DNA from: Aurantiochytrium sp. KH105
Lineage: Eukaryota; Sar; Bigyra; Thraustochytrida; Thraustochytriidae
Direction: 5' to 3'
NCBI GenBank assembly: GCA_003116975.1
Contig: BGKB01000292.1
Coordinates: forward strand, 1-27,926
Length of the DNA: 27,926 nt
The notes below the pieces were generated by a model. The model worked only from the letters and a program-made list of their open reading frames with translations. It was not told the origin of the DNA and did not search any database. The position numbers and the translations under genes were made by a program. This document shows positions 8,381 through 16,763 of this stretch, one piece after another (the first letter of the stretch is position 1; the number at the start of each line of letters is the position of its first letter).

Positions 8381-10771
8381 TCAGAAAAGACTTTCAAACG
8401 CGTCCAATTCCTTTTCGAAATCAGCTTCTTCAGACGACAAACGTGAAGTCTCCAGATCAATGATAAACACGCGGTCCGAACTTTCGGGCGCGACAAAGTT
8501 GCGTAGAGCAACGTCTCCATGTAAATAGCCCGAAGAGTGGAGTTTCTTTAACGACTCGCGCGCGTGAGGTTTAAGCGCCAGACGGCGTTTCGTGTCGACG
8601 TGATCTAAACGCGCACCAAGATCGATGGTTGCAACAACCTGCCAAGCGTTTGTGACGGCACCAACAAAACCACCATACACAAGAGGCGCAATCGCAACGC
8701 CCTGAAGCGCACGAAGCGAGTTGTACATGGCAATCTCCGTTGTCAGCGTGTGCTGCTGCGAATCGTCATCCTCAGAGTCAGTGTCCTCATCGCGAGCAAC
8801 GAGCGTTTTGATCATGATGGAGACCCCATTGGGAAATCGTAGACGCTTCACCGACTTGAGCGTCGACTCAGCTACGCACTCATACGCATCGCTCCATGGC
8901 AGTGGCAGAAGACTCCCAAATTCCGGAGCGGAGAGTGGTAAATACGATGCCAAATCAGCCCGCTGGTCTTCTTTGTCACCTGGCGCACGTCTCTTCCTTG
9001 ACGCGCCGCGCTGCCTCAGCTGGAACTGGGCGTGGAGGTTTTCTTTTACCCAGTCGCACGACCCGTCTGACCTCGAAAGCCACCAAGCGCGACCCATTTG
9101 GCTCTGCAAGTCAACGGACTCGGAGTCAACGAACTTGGACCACCTACTGGCGGCGACCTCACCGAGCCCAGTGCTAAAGTCAGACGGAAACAAACCTGTA
9201 CTGTCACTCTCGTGCATCGCCATGAGCAGCATCTGCGTGTAGGCCATGTTTACACTGAAAAGGCCACTGTCTACGCAGGCAAATGCATCCGTGATCTCAA
9301 GCGCCTGTGACTCTGCACCATTTGGACGGCGCAGGAACCACGTAAACTCGGTTGTGCTCAGCACGCCATATTTCAGGCCCATCACGACCATATAGTCGTA
9401 AATTTGGGCGACTGGATTCTTAATGCAGTCTCCGGCGCTGTCATAATAGGCGAGAATATTACCACGATCGTGGCCAGACGGGACCGATTCAGGTCTCAAG
9501 GGGAAAGAGTGCGAAGCCTTGTGCACATGCACCAGCACAGGACGCTCATCGGCGTACCACACGAGTTTCGGGCGCGAGTTCAAAACGGTGCGCTCTCCTA
9601 CCTCCGTGCGCACCTTGTCTCCAGGATAGTACTCCTGAAATACCTTGTGCTCGATACTAGAAATGCAATTTACAAAATTGTAAAAGCACGTAGCTTCCCT
9701 CGCCTCGGCAAGAAACTTCTCCCGAGCAGTGATTGCTCGGAGTGGCATGTAACAAAAATTAAAGTTCTCGACGCAGAGATCCACGCTGAAGTCATCGCGG
9801 GCCCATAAAGATGGCGTCGCCTGGAGGAGCCACGTCCGCGAGTATTTCTTCTGTGAAGAGGAGGCAATACCACTCTGCGGCGCAATACATTCTTTGAAAA
9901 GAGGCCGCTGCAACGATGCAACGACAAAGAGACCTTCATCACCAGTTTTGGTTTGCTCTGTAATGGAGTCGAGGATCTCAGTTTTCTCCTCTTGCGTCAA
10001 GTCATTGTCCTCATAAATCCGTCGCAGTCCATGCTCTGCGGCACGACATAATTCAGTCCTGTAAGATTCTTGGGCCGCTAATCGCTGTTCATAGTAATTT
10101 CCAACGCCATAATATAGATACCCACGGACACGCAGCGCCATTCTTTTACTCATATCCTGATGATTGCGAAGATAGTCATTTGTACGCAGCACCTCGTCGT
10201 AGCCTAGGCTTTCGAGACCTTGCTCAGTGAGTTGCACTAGTTCTTCTTTGTGAGTGTCCCAGTATTTCTCGTCTCTGCGCTGGTACGCGGGGTCACGTTG
10301 AGGATGAGATCTGGGTAAGTATTTTTCAGTAGTGGCGCGCCGCCTGCTGCCCGCGCTGCTCGCGCTTGTACCTCTGCTCCTCTCGTTCGCCGAAGACGCG
10401 GTCGGGCCTTTGGAGGTTTCCTGCGATGACAGCCTTTTGCTTCGTCGCAGCTGAGACATCGTCTTCTCACAGAGGTCACCGCCACCGTCGCCGCCCCCGA
10501 CGCGGTCACCGCCCCGGTCTCGGCACCGGCCACCGCCCCGGTCTCCGACACCGGCACCGTCGCAGGATTGGCGTCCAGTCGTCGGTCTGGTTTGGTCTAG
10601 TTTGCGTGATTTGTTTCGTTCTCCACTTCTTCTGCACAAAGACCTTGGAGAACATTTGAACAGAACCCGCCTGAAAGGACGACTGGCAGTGCGTGGCAAG
10701 CCGCAGTAGCAAGCAAGCCTGGTTGAGTTTCGCAACGCACTAAACGGTGCCTCCTCCAAAATGTGAGACAT
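8381..10771 (-). CDS. CRN-like protein: degenerate REase-like region plus C-terminal protein-kinase-like domain
   Basis: The protein has 796 residues if started at 10771. The ATG at 10459 (Met105) is an equally good start, because residues 60-104 are Gly/Asp/Arg low complexity and could be leader or intron. The C-terminal kinase-like domain has a beta3 Lys in VSIMIKTLV, an alphaC Glu in TEIAMYNSL, the catalytic loop HGDVALRN (H751) and the metal-binding IDLE (D772). This is the HGD-type loop of atypical or lipopolysaccharide-kinase-like kinases. Upstream, VAQIYDYMVVMGLKYGVLSTTEFTWFLRR and the preceding strands resemble the PD-(D/E)XK nuclease region fused to kinases in Crinkler-type proteins. 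The nuclease acids are absent, however: PKLV instead of PDLV, and VHVHK instead of an ExK. The CDS is AT-richer than its neighbours, consistent with an accessory gene. The likely role is a regulatory or effector-like kinase; substrates are unknown. Confidence 0.75.
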   Translation of the reverse strand: MSHILEEAPFSALRNSTRLACYCGLPRTASRPFRRVLFKCSPRSLCRRSGERNKSRKLDQTRPTTGRQSCDGAGVGDRGGGRCRDRGGDRVGGGDGGGDLCEKTMSQLRRSKRLSSQETSKGPTASSANERSRGTSASSAGSRRRATTEKYLPRSHPQRDPAYQRRDEKYWDTHKEELVQLTEQGLESLGYDEVLRTNDYLRNHQDMSKRMALRVRGYLYYGVGNYYEQRLAAQESYRTELCRAAEHGLRRIYEDNDLTQEEKTEILDSITEQTKTGDEGLFVVASLQRPLFKECIAPQSGIASSSQKKYSRTWLLQATPSLWARDDFSVDLCVENFNFCYMPLRAITAREKFLAEAREATCFYNFVNCISSIEHKVFQEYYPGDKVRTEVGERTVLNSRPKLVWYADERPVLVHVHKASHSFPLRPESVPSGHDRGNILAYYDSAGDCIKNPVAQIYDYMVVMGLKYGVLSTTEFTWFLRRPNGAESQALEITDAFACVDSGLFSVNMAYTQMLLMAMHESDSTGLFPSDFSTGLGEVAASRWSKFVDSESVDLQSQMGRAWWLSRSDGSCDWVKENLHAQFQLRQRGASRKRRAPGDKEDQRADLASYLPLSAPEFGSLLPLPWSDAYECVAESTLKSVKRLRFPNGVSIMIKTLVARDEDTDSEDDDSQQHTLTTEIAMYNSLRALQGVAIAPLVYGGFVGAVTNAWQVVATIDLGARLDHVDTKRRLALKPHARESLKKLHSSGYLHGDVALRNFVAPESSDRVFIIDLETSRLSSEEADFEKELDAFESLF

Positions 10772-11033
10772 GCGCTAAGACCTTCGAGCACCGACGTAGA
10801 TGCCAGGTTCATTCGAAGATCAGAAAACCCAGAACAAGGAGAAACATGCTGATTTGAATAGTTCGCGGGAAAACGAATAAAAGAGAAGAAACGATGGAGA
10901 GACCGTGACTATAAGTATACAAGTCCACGCAGCAATTTAATTCCCCCTTCGCATTCGTCAAAGAAGGAGATAGGCTTGGCGAATAACACGCAAGCCCAGG
11001 TTGGTCTTGGGTCTCTTCAAGGAAGGATTCTTT
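10772..11033. promoter_or_regulatory. Spacer between two leftward genes
   Basis: These 262 bases hold the 3' UTR of the glutaredoxin-like gene and the promoter/5' UTR of the kinase-like gene. AATAAAAG at about 10875-10882 and a TATAAGTATA stretch near 10910-10919 are visible on the + strand. Neither was assigned a firm role. Confidence 0.4.
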
Positions 11034-11354
11034 TCAGGAGATGATGCAGCATCCGCCCTCTGCGGCAGCAGGTTGCATGTCCTTGTACTCGGACGTAACA
11101 AACTGGTCAAAGTCCGAGGCGCCGCCAATGAAGACTCCCTCTTCCGGAGATCCTTTCCAGATGGCAGGGCTCGTTTTATGTTCGATCTTGGTCTTGGCGA
11201 ATGTTTTCCTGAGCCAGGCCAGGTACTCGTCGCGGGCCATCGAGGTGACCTCTGCCTTGACCTCCGGGTGCATCTTGGTTAGACGCTCGGCCTCGAGCTC
11301 GGCATGGTTGAGGTAGCTGCAGCCATCGTAGCCGACAATGGTAAAAGTCGCCAT
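11034..11354 (-). CDS. Small glutaredoxin-like thioredoxin-fold protein with a C-terminal CaaX box
   Basis: The protein has 106 residues in a single exon. The start strand TIVGYDGC places one cysteine (C12) where glutaredoxins carry CPYC or CGFS; here it reads CSYL, so the site is monothiol-like. KTSPAIW (P63) matches the cis-proline loop, and VFIGGASDF (75-82) matches the glutathione-binding GG motif near the C-terminal helix. This supports a glutaredoxin or glutaredoxin-like redox or structural role. Unlike typical family members, the protein ends GGCCIIS: C103-I-I-S is a CaaX box expected to be farnesylated, and C102 could be palmitoylated. That would place the protein on the cytosolic face of a membrane. 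The ATG at 11354 is the only reasonable start. Confidence 0.75.
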   Translation of the reverse strand: MATFTIVGYDGCSYLNHAELEAERLTKMHPEVKAEVTSMARDEYLAWLRKTFAKTKIEHKTSPAIWKGSPEEGVFIGGASDFDQFVTSEYKDMQPAAAEGGCCIIS

Positions 11355-12063
11355 CCTTGACTCTACGTCTGAATCACGCCCGATTTACGCTTTTCGTTGA
11401 CGCGCCCGCGACTCGACTCGAATCACGTCCAACGCTGCAAAGTAGATCTGCGCAATCGCGCAGCAAGCCCCTGTCTCTTGCGTGCGACCGTTCCTGCGCA
11501 CGCTGACGCCCTCGCGCTCGGCCGCCTTCACAGTCTGTCACGCCGTCGCTCGCGTGGTCTCGATGCTTTTACTTTTTCTCTCTCACCCAAAGCGATCTCT
11601 CGCCACGCTAGTCGCACGACGCTCGCTGTCTGCGACGCGCGGTCTCTGCCCGCTCGCACGCTCGCGCGCTGCTTTGCTTGCTGTCCTGCCGTCGGCGGAG
11701 TTCACGTTCTGCGCGACCTGTGTGAGAGATGCACGCTATGTTTGCCGCACCGTGTGCCGCAGACTCCGCTTTGGGGCGCCTCGTGATCTCAAAAAATCAA
11801 TCGCTCGTCGACGGCCGAACGGTCCCGTGCCTCCGGCCGCGTCCCTTTCTCCCTGCGCCCAGACGCCAGTCCCGCGGCACGCCCTGCTCTGTCCTGCTCT
11901 GGCCGAATGCTCTCGCGCGCGGACGGAGTTGCAGGTTTGCCGCTCGCTTCGCGCGTCTGGAGAGGCGCAGGAGGCGTGACAGGAGTGCGTGGTATGGCGG
12001 GCGCAGAAAAATCGGTGCTCGACGCGTGCGCACGTGCACGTGCACGTGCCGCGCTTTCTAAAG

Positions 12064-12087
12064 CGACTCGACTCGACTCGACTCGAC
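12064..12087 (+). repeat. (CGACT)n microsatellite
   Basis: Nearly five perfect CGACT units occur here. The same pentamer forms a tract at 1261-1289, upstream of the pyrophosphatase. A shorter version occurs near 11408-11420. Confidence 0.85.
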
Positions 12088-12117
12088 CCGACGCGATCTG
12101 CAGCCGCGGCCGAAGGG

Positions 12118-12119
<2 letters not shown>

Positions 12120-12159
<40 letters not shown>

Positions 12160-12178
12160 CAGCAGCAGCAGCAGCAGC
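12120..12178 (+). repeat. CAG trinucleotide tract
   Basis: An uninterrupted run of AGC/CAG units extends to about 12158, is broken by one CAC shift, and continues to 12178. It lies outside any supported CDS. A shorter CAG run at 20645-20668 is coding (polyGln). Confidence 0.9.
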
Positions 12179-13386
12179 GCGGTGCGCTTGCTTGGCCGGG
12201 CCTGGCCTTGCTTGGCTTGGCACGGTGCCGGTTGTGAAGAAGCGGGTGGTGATTTCGCGAGTGGCTCTCGAGAAGTGGGCGCCGCGCGCGCTGCCCCTGC
12301 ACACAGTGTCGGGAAAAGCGAAAGCAGCCTGCGGGCTGTGGATCTTCTGCCACGCGCCGGCCCTGCTTCGCAGACTTACACAGTGGCCGCCGCTGTCTGC
12401 ACTGCAAGCCCGAATGAAGCGTGGCTGCGGATCGGCGCGACAGAAATGTAGTACTAGAAGCTATAGTGAATACTGCGCAGCGATGCACAGCTGCTTCGGG
12501 AGCGGGGCGAAATTATGGCTGGATTGTGAAATGGAGACTTTGATCGGGCGGGCGGTCCCCAGAGTCAGAACGAGGCAAGGAAGGTCCTGCTCGCCATGAC
12601 ACGGGCACGTACGTATACGCGCATGTAGTCATGGTTAGAGAACATCCATGATGCGATAGACGCTCGCGCCATTTTTTTTTCCTCACCCAGCCAAAGCTTC
12701 GCTGGCGTCGATCTCGTATGACTGTCAACATCTGCTTGCCGTCTTCCAAGCTCGAGCAGCCAGGTGCTTGCTTGCTTCTAATAACAAGGTCTCTCTCCGT
12801 CTTCAATGTCAATCCTTGTCTTCAAAATGCTCCACCTGCTTGGGGACAGTTTTCGCAGTCGCCTCGCTTCCCGACTCACAGCAAGAACGATCTCCAGCCA
12901 CCTCGTCCTCGACCTCGCGCTGCGGCCATAGCTGCCCGAGGCAGCCAGCGCCTCTCGAGGTCTCGGGTCTCCTCGTCGACCCCGAAGCCGGTCTCGAGGA
13001 ACGAGCTGAGAGCAGGAGCCAGCGAGCGGAGTTCCTCGCCACGGTCCGCACATAGAAGACAGACAGACCGACAGACTGTCAAACAAACCTGCTCGGCAGC
13101 CTCGACTCCGCCGGGACCGCATCGCGTGCCGTCGCATCGCGTGCCGCGTCGTCGCATCGCGTCGAGTCGCGTCGCGTCGCGTCGCGTGGAGTCCGCGCGG
13201 GCGGAGCCGGGACGCGGGTCTGCGTGCTGGAACTCGCTATCTTGGGCTCGATCGGCGGCCGGCAAAAGCGGAATAGCAGAGACTCGCGAGCCCAGCGAGG
13301 CGACGGAGCGCGCGGACGCGGCGAGCGCGGCAGGAGAGGAGGAGGGGAGAAGGAGGGAGCTGCGCGGCGGCGGCGGCGGCGGCGCG

Positions 13387-15416
13387 ATGGCGGCCTCGCG
13401 GCACGGCGCGGACCTCTCGCAGGCGCGCGGCATCGATGTGCGGGAGCAGATCAACCAGGGGTTCGTGCGGTCGGAGCTTGGCACCGTCGCCGACGACAAG
13501 GCCTCGCGCATATACGAGGCGCCCGAGATCAGCCCGCCTCTGCTGGAGCGGCACGCCACCACCGCGGTTAACAACTATCTGGCGGCCATCTCGTGCTTCC
13601 TGCGCGCCGTGCCCACCGTCAAGGATACGCGCAGCAAAAAGCTTCTTCGCGAGCATGTGAACCGGCTGCTTCGCCGCCTTGAAGGCATGCGCGCGCTCGT
13701 CAAGGAGGCGCAGCGCCTGCACGCACTCAACGGCGGCGAGCCCGTGCGCTTGGCCCCGCATGAAAAGATTAACTATATTCCCGGGGCCGACTTTGATCCA
13801 AGCCGCTATCGTTCCGAGTTCGACGATGAACTCGCCGCGGCCTTCGACGAGCTCACAGAAGAGGAGACAGAACCCCCACTCCGGCCCGAGCCGGAGCCCA
13901 TCGACGCCTCCAACATGTACGCTGTTGGCGCCGATGTCCAGGTTTTTGACCCAGACTCGCGGCGCTGGCAAGACGCCGTAGTCTCTGGGCACGATGCCAC
14001 GCAAAAATACCGGGTACGCTTCGCAGATGGTGTAGAGGAGCACAATGTCGACGCGTCTCGCGTGCGTGCGCCACGCCCCCCGTCGCCTTCGCCGCCCCCT
14101 TCAACGTCCTCTGGCTTTGACCTGTCAGATCTCCCGGAGGCCGAGATCCCGCGCTTCGAGGTCATGTCCGAAATCATCGAGTCGGAACGCACCTACGTTC
14201 TTGACCTAGATAACCTCGTGCAATTCTACGTCNAGATAACCTCGTGCAATTCTACGTCAAGGCGCTGCAGAACCCGGCGCACTGGGGCGGCCAAAAGCAG
14301 CAGAGCGAGACGTGGTTCTCGCAAAAAACGCTCAACGAGCAAGAGGCCAAGGAAATCTTTTGCAATATTTCTGACATTGCGGCCATGAACAGCGAGTTCC
14401 TGGGCGAGCTCGAAACTGCATTCTCGCATATTCAAGTGGATCAAAGTCTTGCGACTGTCTTTGTCCAATACGCTCCGCGGTTTGAGCTGTATACAGACTT
14501 TGTCGTCGGCTTTCAAGAGGCTCAGGAAACAATCGAGAAGATGCGCAAGGAGCGCATGGGTTTTCGCAGTGCTGATGAGGCCGCGGAACGCGCCTCGGTG
14601 GCTCCGCTCAAGACCCTCATGCGTCGTCCTGTTGATCGAATCAAAGAGTACACGGAACTGCTCCGTAAGCTGCAGGAACGCACCGATCCGAGCCACCCTT
14701 CAACCAGTGACATTATGGCTGCGCTCGACATTTTCCAGCGCGTTGAAGCGTACATGAATCGTGCTCTCGATATGCGGGCCAACCAAAAACACGTCAGAGA
14801 GATTGAGGGAACGTTTCAGCCACGACTTGGTCTTGCGCACCCGAAACGAGTCTGGCTTTATGACGGGAAATTGGAACGCATGGAGAAAAAAGGACCCAAA
14901 AAGTGGAAGTTCTGGCTTTTCAATGACATCATCATTTGTGGCCGTGAGTCAGAGTGGCTCGCTCGTGGGTATTATCGTCATGAAGGCACCCTGCAGCTGC
15001 GTTCCTTCGGCAGCGACCCTAATTATGGGCCTTTGGCCATTTCTGTCCGAGGCAAAGACGGTGACGTCTGGGTTCTCCTTTGTCCAGATCATATTGCCAA
15101 GACCGAATGGCTTGCAAAGTTTGCGCTTTGTCCGGGTGTCTTTAATCAGGACCAGCGTCGTGTCCAGAATGGCGAGCCTGTTCTTCACAATCGTAATGGG
15201 CCGATTCTGGCGGCCGGCACAAGGTCACATCAGCAACAGCATCAACAGCAACAGCGACAACAACAGCCGCCACCCCCACCACCCCCGCCACCACCTCCTC
15301 GTGCACGTGATGCGCTACCGCCCGGATGGGTCCAGCTGACAGATCCTGGGTCGGGAAAGGTATACTACTTTAACGAGTCGCTCTCAAAAACCCAATGGGA
15401 GAAACCAACACAGTGA
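13387..15416 (+). CDS. RhoGEF with helical N-domain, Tudor-like, DH, PH and WW domains (frame broken by an assembly scar)
   Basis: A guanine-nucleotide exchange factor for Rho/Rac-type GTPases. The frame runs 13387-14232 and resumes at 14259-15416. Between them lie an N (14233) and a second copy of a 25-base segment, so the intact gene would encode about 667 residues. Domains by corrected numbering: a helical MIT-like region (~55-110); a Tudor/Agenet-like module (~178-228) with VGADVQVFDPDSRRWQDAVV and a YRVRFADG strand; DH (~256-465), starting EVMSEIIESERTYVLDL and including PLKTLMRRPVDRIKEY, the conserved catalytic helix; PH (~469-570) with KKWKFWLFNDIIICG; a polyGln then polyPro linker; and a WW domain (635-667) with its two Trp and the YYFN core. 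The ATG follows a GGC run; the frame stays open upstream, but low complexity there argues against coding. It would couple membrane lipids to actin control. Confidence 0.9.
14208..14258 (+). other. Assembly scar: 25-base duplication around an N inside the RhoGEF
   Basis: The segment at 14208-14232, beginning AGATAACCTCGTGCAATTCT, is repeated perfectly at 14234-14258 with one N between. The 26-base period shifts the frame. The protein reads naturally if one copy and the N are treated as redundant (QFYV continuing directly into KALQNPAHW). This is what two contigs overlapped but joined with a one-base gap would look like. Confidence 0.92.
15229..15302 (+). repeat. Coding CAG/CAA and CCN low-complexity linker in the RhoGEF
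   Basis: His/Gln-rich codons followed by an uninterrupted Pro run join the PH domain to the WW domain. PolyPro can bind profilin or SH3 domains, and may also contact the adjacent WW domain. Confidence 0.8.
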
Positions 15417-15656
15417 CAACCATGGCAACCGTAATTTTCTTCTTCGGCCCTCTTTCTTGTTGTTTCTTTTCACATTTGTCTCGTTAGGTATGGTTTTTTC
15501 GGCATCGAGCGATCACGTGGGGACGACGAAAATGTCCTTGCTTTTTTCCACTAGCGAGCAAATAAGCAAGCAAATAAGCAAGCAAAAAAGAAGATCAGGC
15601 TGTAGGCCTATGGCAGGTGAAGAATCTTGACATGAACTGCGTCATGCCAAGCATAC
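15417..15656. other. Convergent 3' spacer with AAGCAAAT repeats
   Basis: 240 bases between the RhoGEF stop and the first EGF/7TM stop. Iterated GCAAATAA/GCAAGCAAA words occupy about 15554-15590. No gene was seen. Confidence 0.5.
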
Positions 15657-16763
15657 TCACGCTTCAGCTGCCTCGCTTGTCGATTTGGAAACAGTTCTTG
15701 CGGTCGTAAGCACGGAGTTCCCGGTCGCACTTGTTGGGCTTGTTGGGCCAACTTTCCGCGATCCAGCGTTGCTTAAATTTGATGGTATATTCTTGCGGAT
15801 CGGACGCTTCTTGACAATTCGCGGAGTTAACCTCTTTAGCGCGAGACTTGTCAAAATCGCATTGAAGGTGTGTAATATTACGTAAAAGGTTGCCCAACTC
15901 CATAACCAAGGTACAATCATGGCCGGAACGGTCGTCATCAAACTTTGGAGAGCAATCGCGCGTGTTAATCGCGGAGCGCGCTCGAAAGTCAATTTTAATT
16001 TCTTCAGCTCATCGCTGCTTGCCTTGGGCAGCGACGCACACGAGAGCTGTTCGCTGATGGTATTTACCATCAGTTTTGTGACCCGATCTCCAAATGCAGT
16101 CATGACGCAAATAACGAGACTCAAGATCGAGTAGTAGACTATAATCCATGCTGGTCTCCACCAGATGTGATAAGTTACACCCGTACCCACTGTCATGCAC
16201 AGGGCTAGAAAAATGAGCATGCGTCTTCCCCCAACTCGCATTTCTACTAGTCGAGTCATCATGTGCGCCGTCCTGAGATGGTCAAGAGCTATTGCATTTT
16301 CGGCACCAATCATTAGTCTCTCAAAGACATATATCCAGAATGTCATGCCCACGGTGTAGGTAAATACCGTATATGGAATGTCCTCCAAGTACGTGATGTT
16401 TTCGACGCCTTTAAATTCTAGTCTTGCGAATCCACCGAGCAAAGAAAAGTCGCAAATTGCGCCGAGAAGCATACAGCGTCGATACTCGGATGCTTTGACA
16501 CGATTTTGTGCATTCTTTAGCCTTGAAAAATAATTCTTCTTTTTCAAAGTGACGAATAGCAGAATGACGTTCACGACAGATAAAAAGAGTCCACCCTTTT
16601 GCAAAAGCTGGATGGCAATATTCGGCACAGCACAGTCGAGGCCATAGTCCTTAAACATGTGATGTGAGAGCGAAAAGCTCTCACGGCACACGCAGACGCC
16701 AAGCGTCACATTACACTCTCCCCCGAACGAACACGCATTGAACGGCCAGTATGCTTCGCACAT
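15657..16763 (-). CDS. EGF-like/seven-transmembrane receptor-like protein, paralogue 1 (divergent copy)
   Basis: 368 residues from the ATG at 16763, the methionine shared by all three paralogues. The upstream extension starts only at a TTG. The N-terminus is an EGF-like module of six Cys (C2, C10, C16, C23, C25, last Cys ~43) with GVCVC. About seven hydrophobic segments follow: IQLLQKGGLFLSVVNVILLFV; the segment after YRRC; VGMTFWIYVFERLMI; MLIFLALCMTVGTGV; IIVYYSILSLVICVM; MIVPWLWSWATFYVIL; and a short last one. The cytoplasmic KKKNYFSRL after TM1 and the basic, Ser/Thr-rich tail match the family. It is the most diverged copy: its EGF module differs in about half of the non-Cys positions and the last loop lacks the RRSSRLF stretch. 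A perfect splice acceptor (TTATTGCAG, ending at 16813) lies 50 bases before the ATG, so an upstream exon is possible. The function is unknown; I infer a receptor-like surface protein. Confidence 0.8.
   Translation of the reverse strand: MCEAYWPFNACSFGGECNVTLGVCVCRESFSLSHHMFKDYGLDCAVPNIAIQLLQKGGLFLSVVNVILLFVTLKKKNYFSRLKNAQNRVKASEYRRCMLLGAICDFSLLGGFARLEFKGVENITYLEDIPYTVFTYTVGMTFWIYVFERLMIGAENAIALDHLRTAHMMTRLVEMRVGGRRMLIFLALCMTVGTGVTYHIWWRPAWIIVYYSILSLVICVMTAFGDRVTKLMVNTISEQLSCASLPKASSDELKKLKLTFERAPRLTRAIALQSLMTTVPAMIVPWLWSWATFYVILHTFNAILTSLALKRLTPRIVKKRPIRKNIPSNLSNAGSRKVGPTSPTSATGNSVLTTARTVSKSTSEAAEA

Larger units (their letters stand above)
11355..13386. other. Gene-free 2-kb region, upstream of the RhoGEF, rich in microsatellites
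   Basis: No credible CDS was found on either strand; the long open frames are GC-bias artefacts with low-complexity translations. It contains the glutaredoxin-like gene's promoter at the left, a (CGACT)n tract (12064-12087), a long CAG tract (12120-12178), iterated GCATCGCGT/GTCGC words (about 13117-13190) and a GGC run (about 13367-13384) directly before the RhoGEF ATG. Part of it is presumably the RhoGEF promoter and 5' UTR. The rest shows nothing I can name. Confidence 0.6.

Noticed and set aside
11736..12488. Minus-strand 250-codon frame containing a polyAla/polyCys run
   Set aside because: It is a translation of the CAG tract and adjacent pentamer repeats, with no other support.
12718..13386. 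223-codon N-terminal extension of the RhoGEF frame
   Set aside because: The sequence is Ser/Arg low complexity across GTCGC repeats. Domain-like sequence starts only after the ATG at 13387.
14234..14258. Real internal duplication or programmed frameshift in the RhoGEF
   Set aside because: The duplicated unit is perfect, flanks a single N and is 26 bases in period. An assembly join explains this better than biology.
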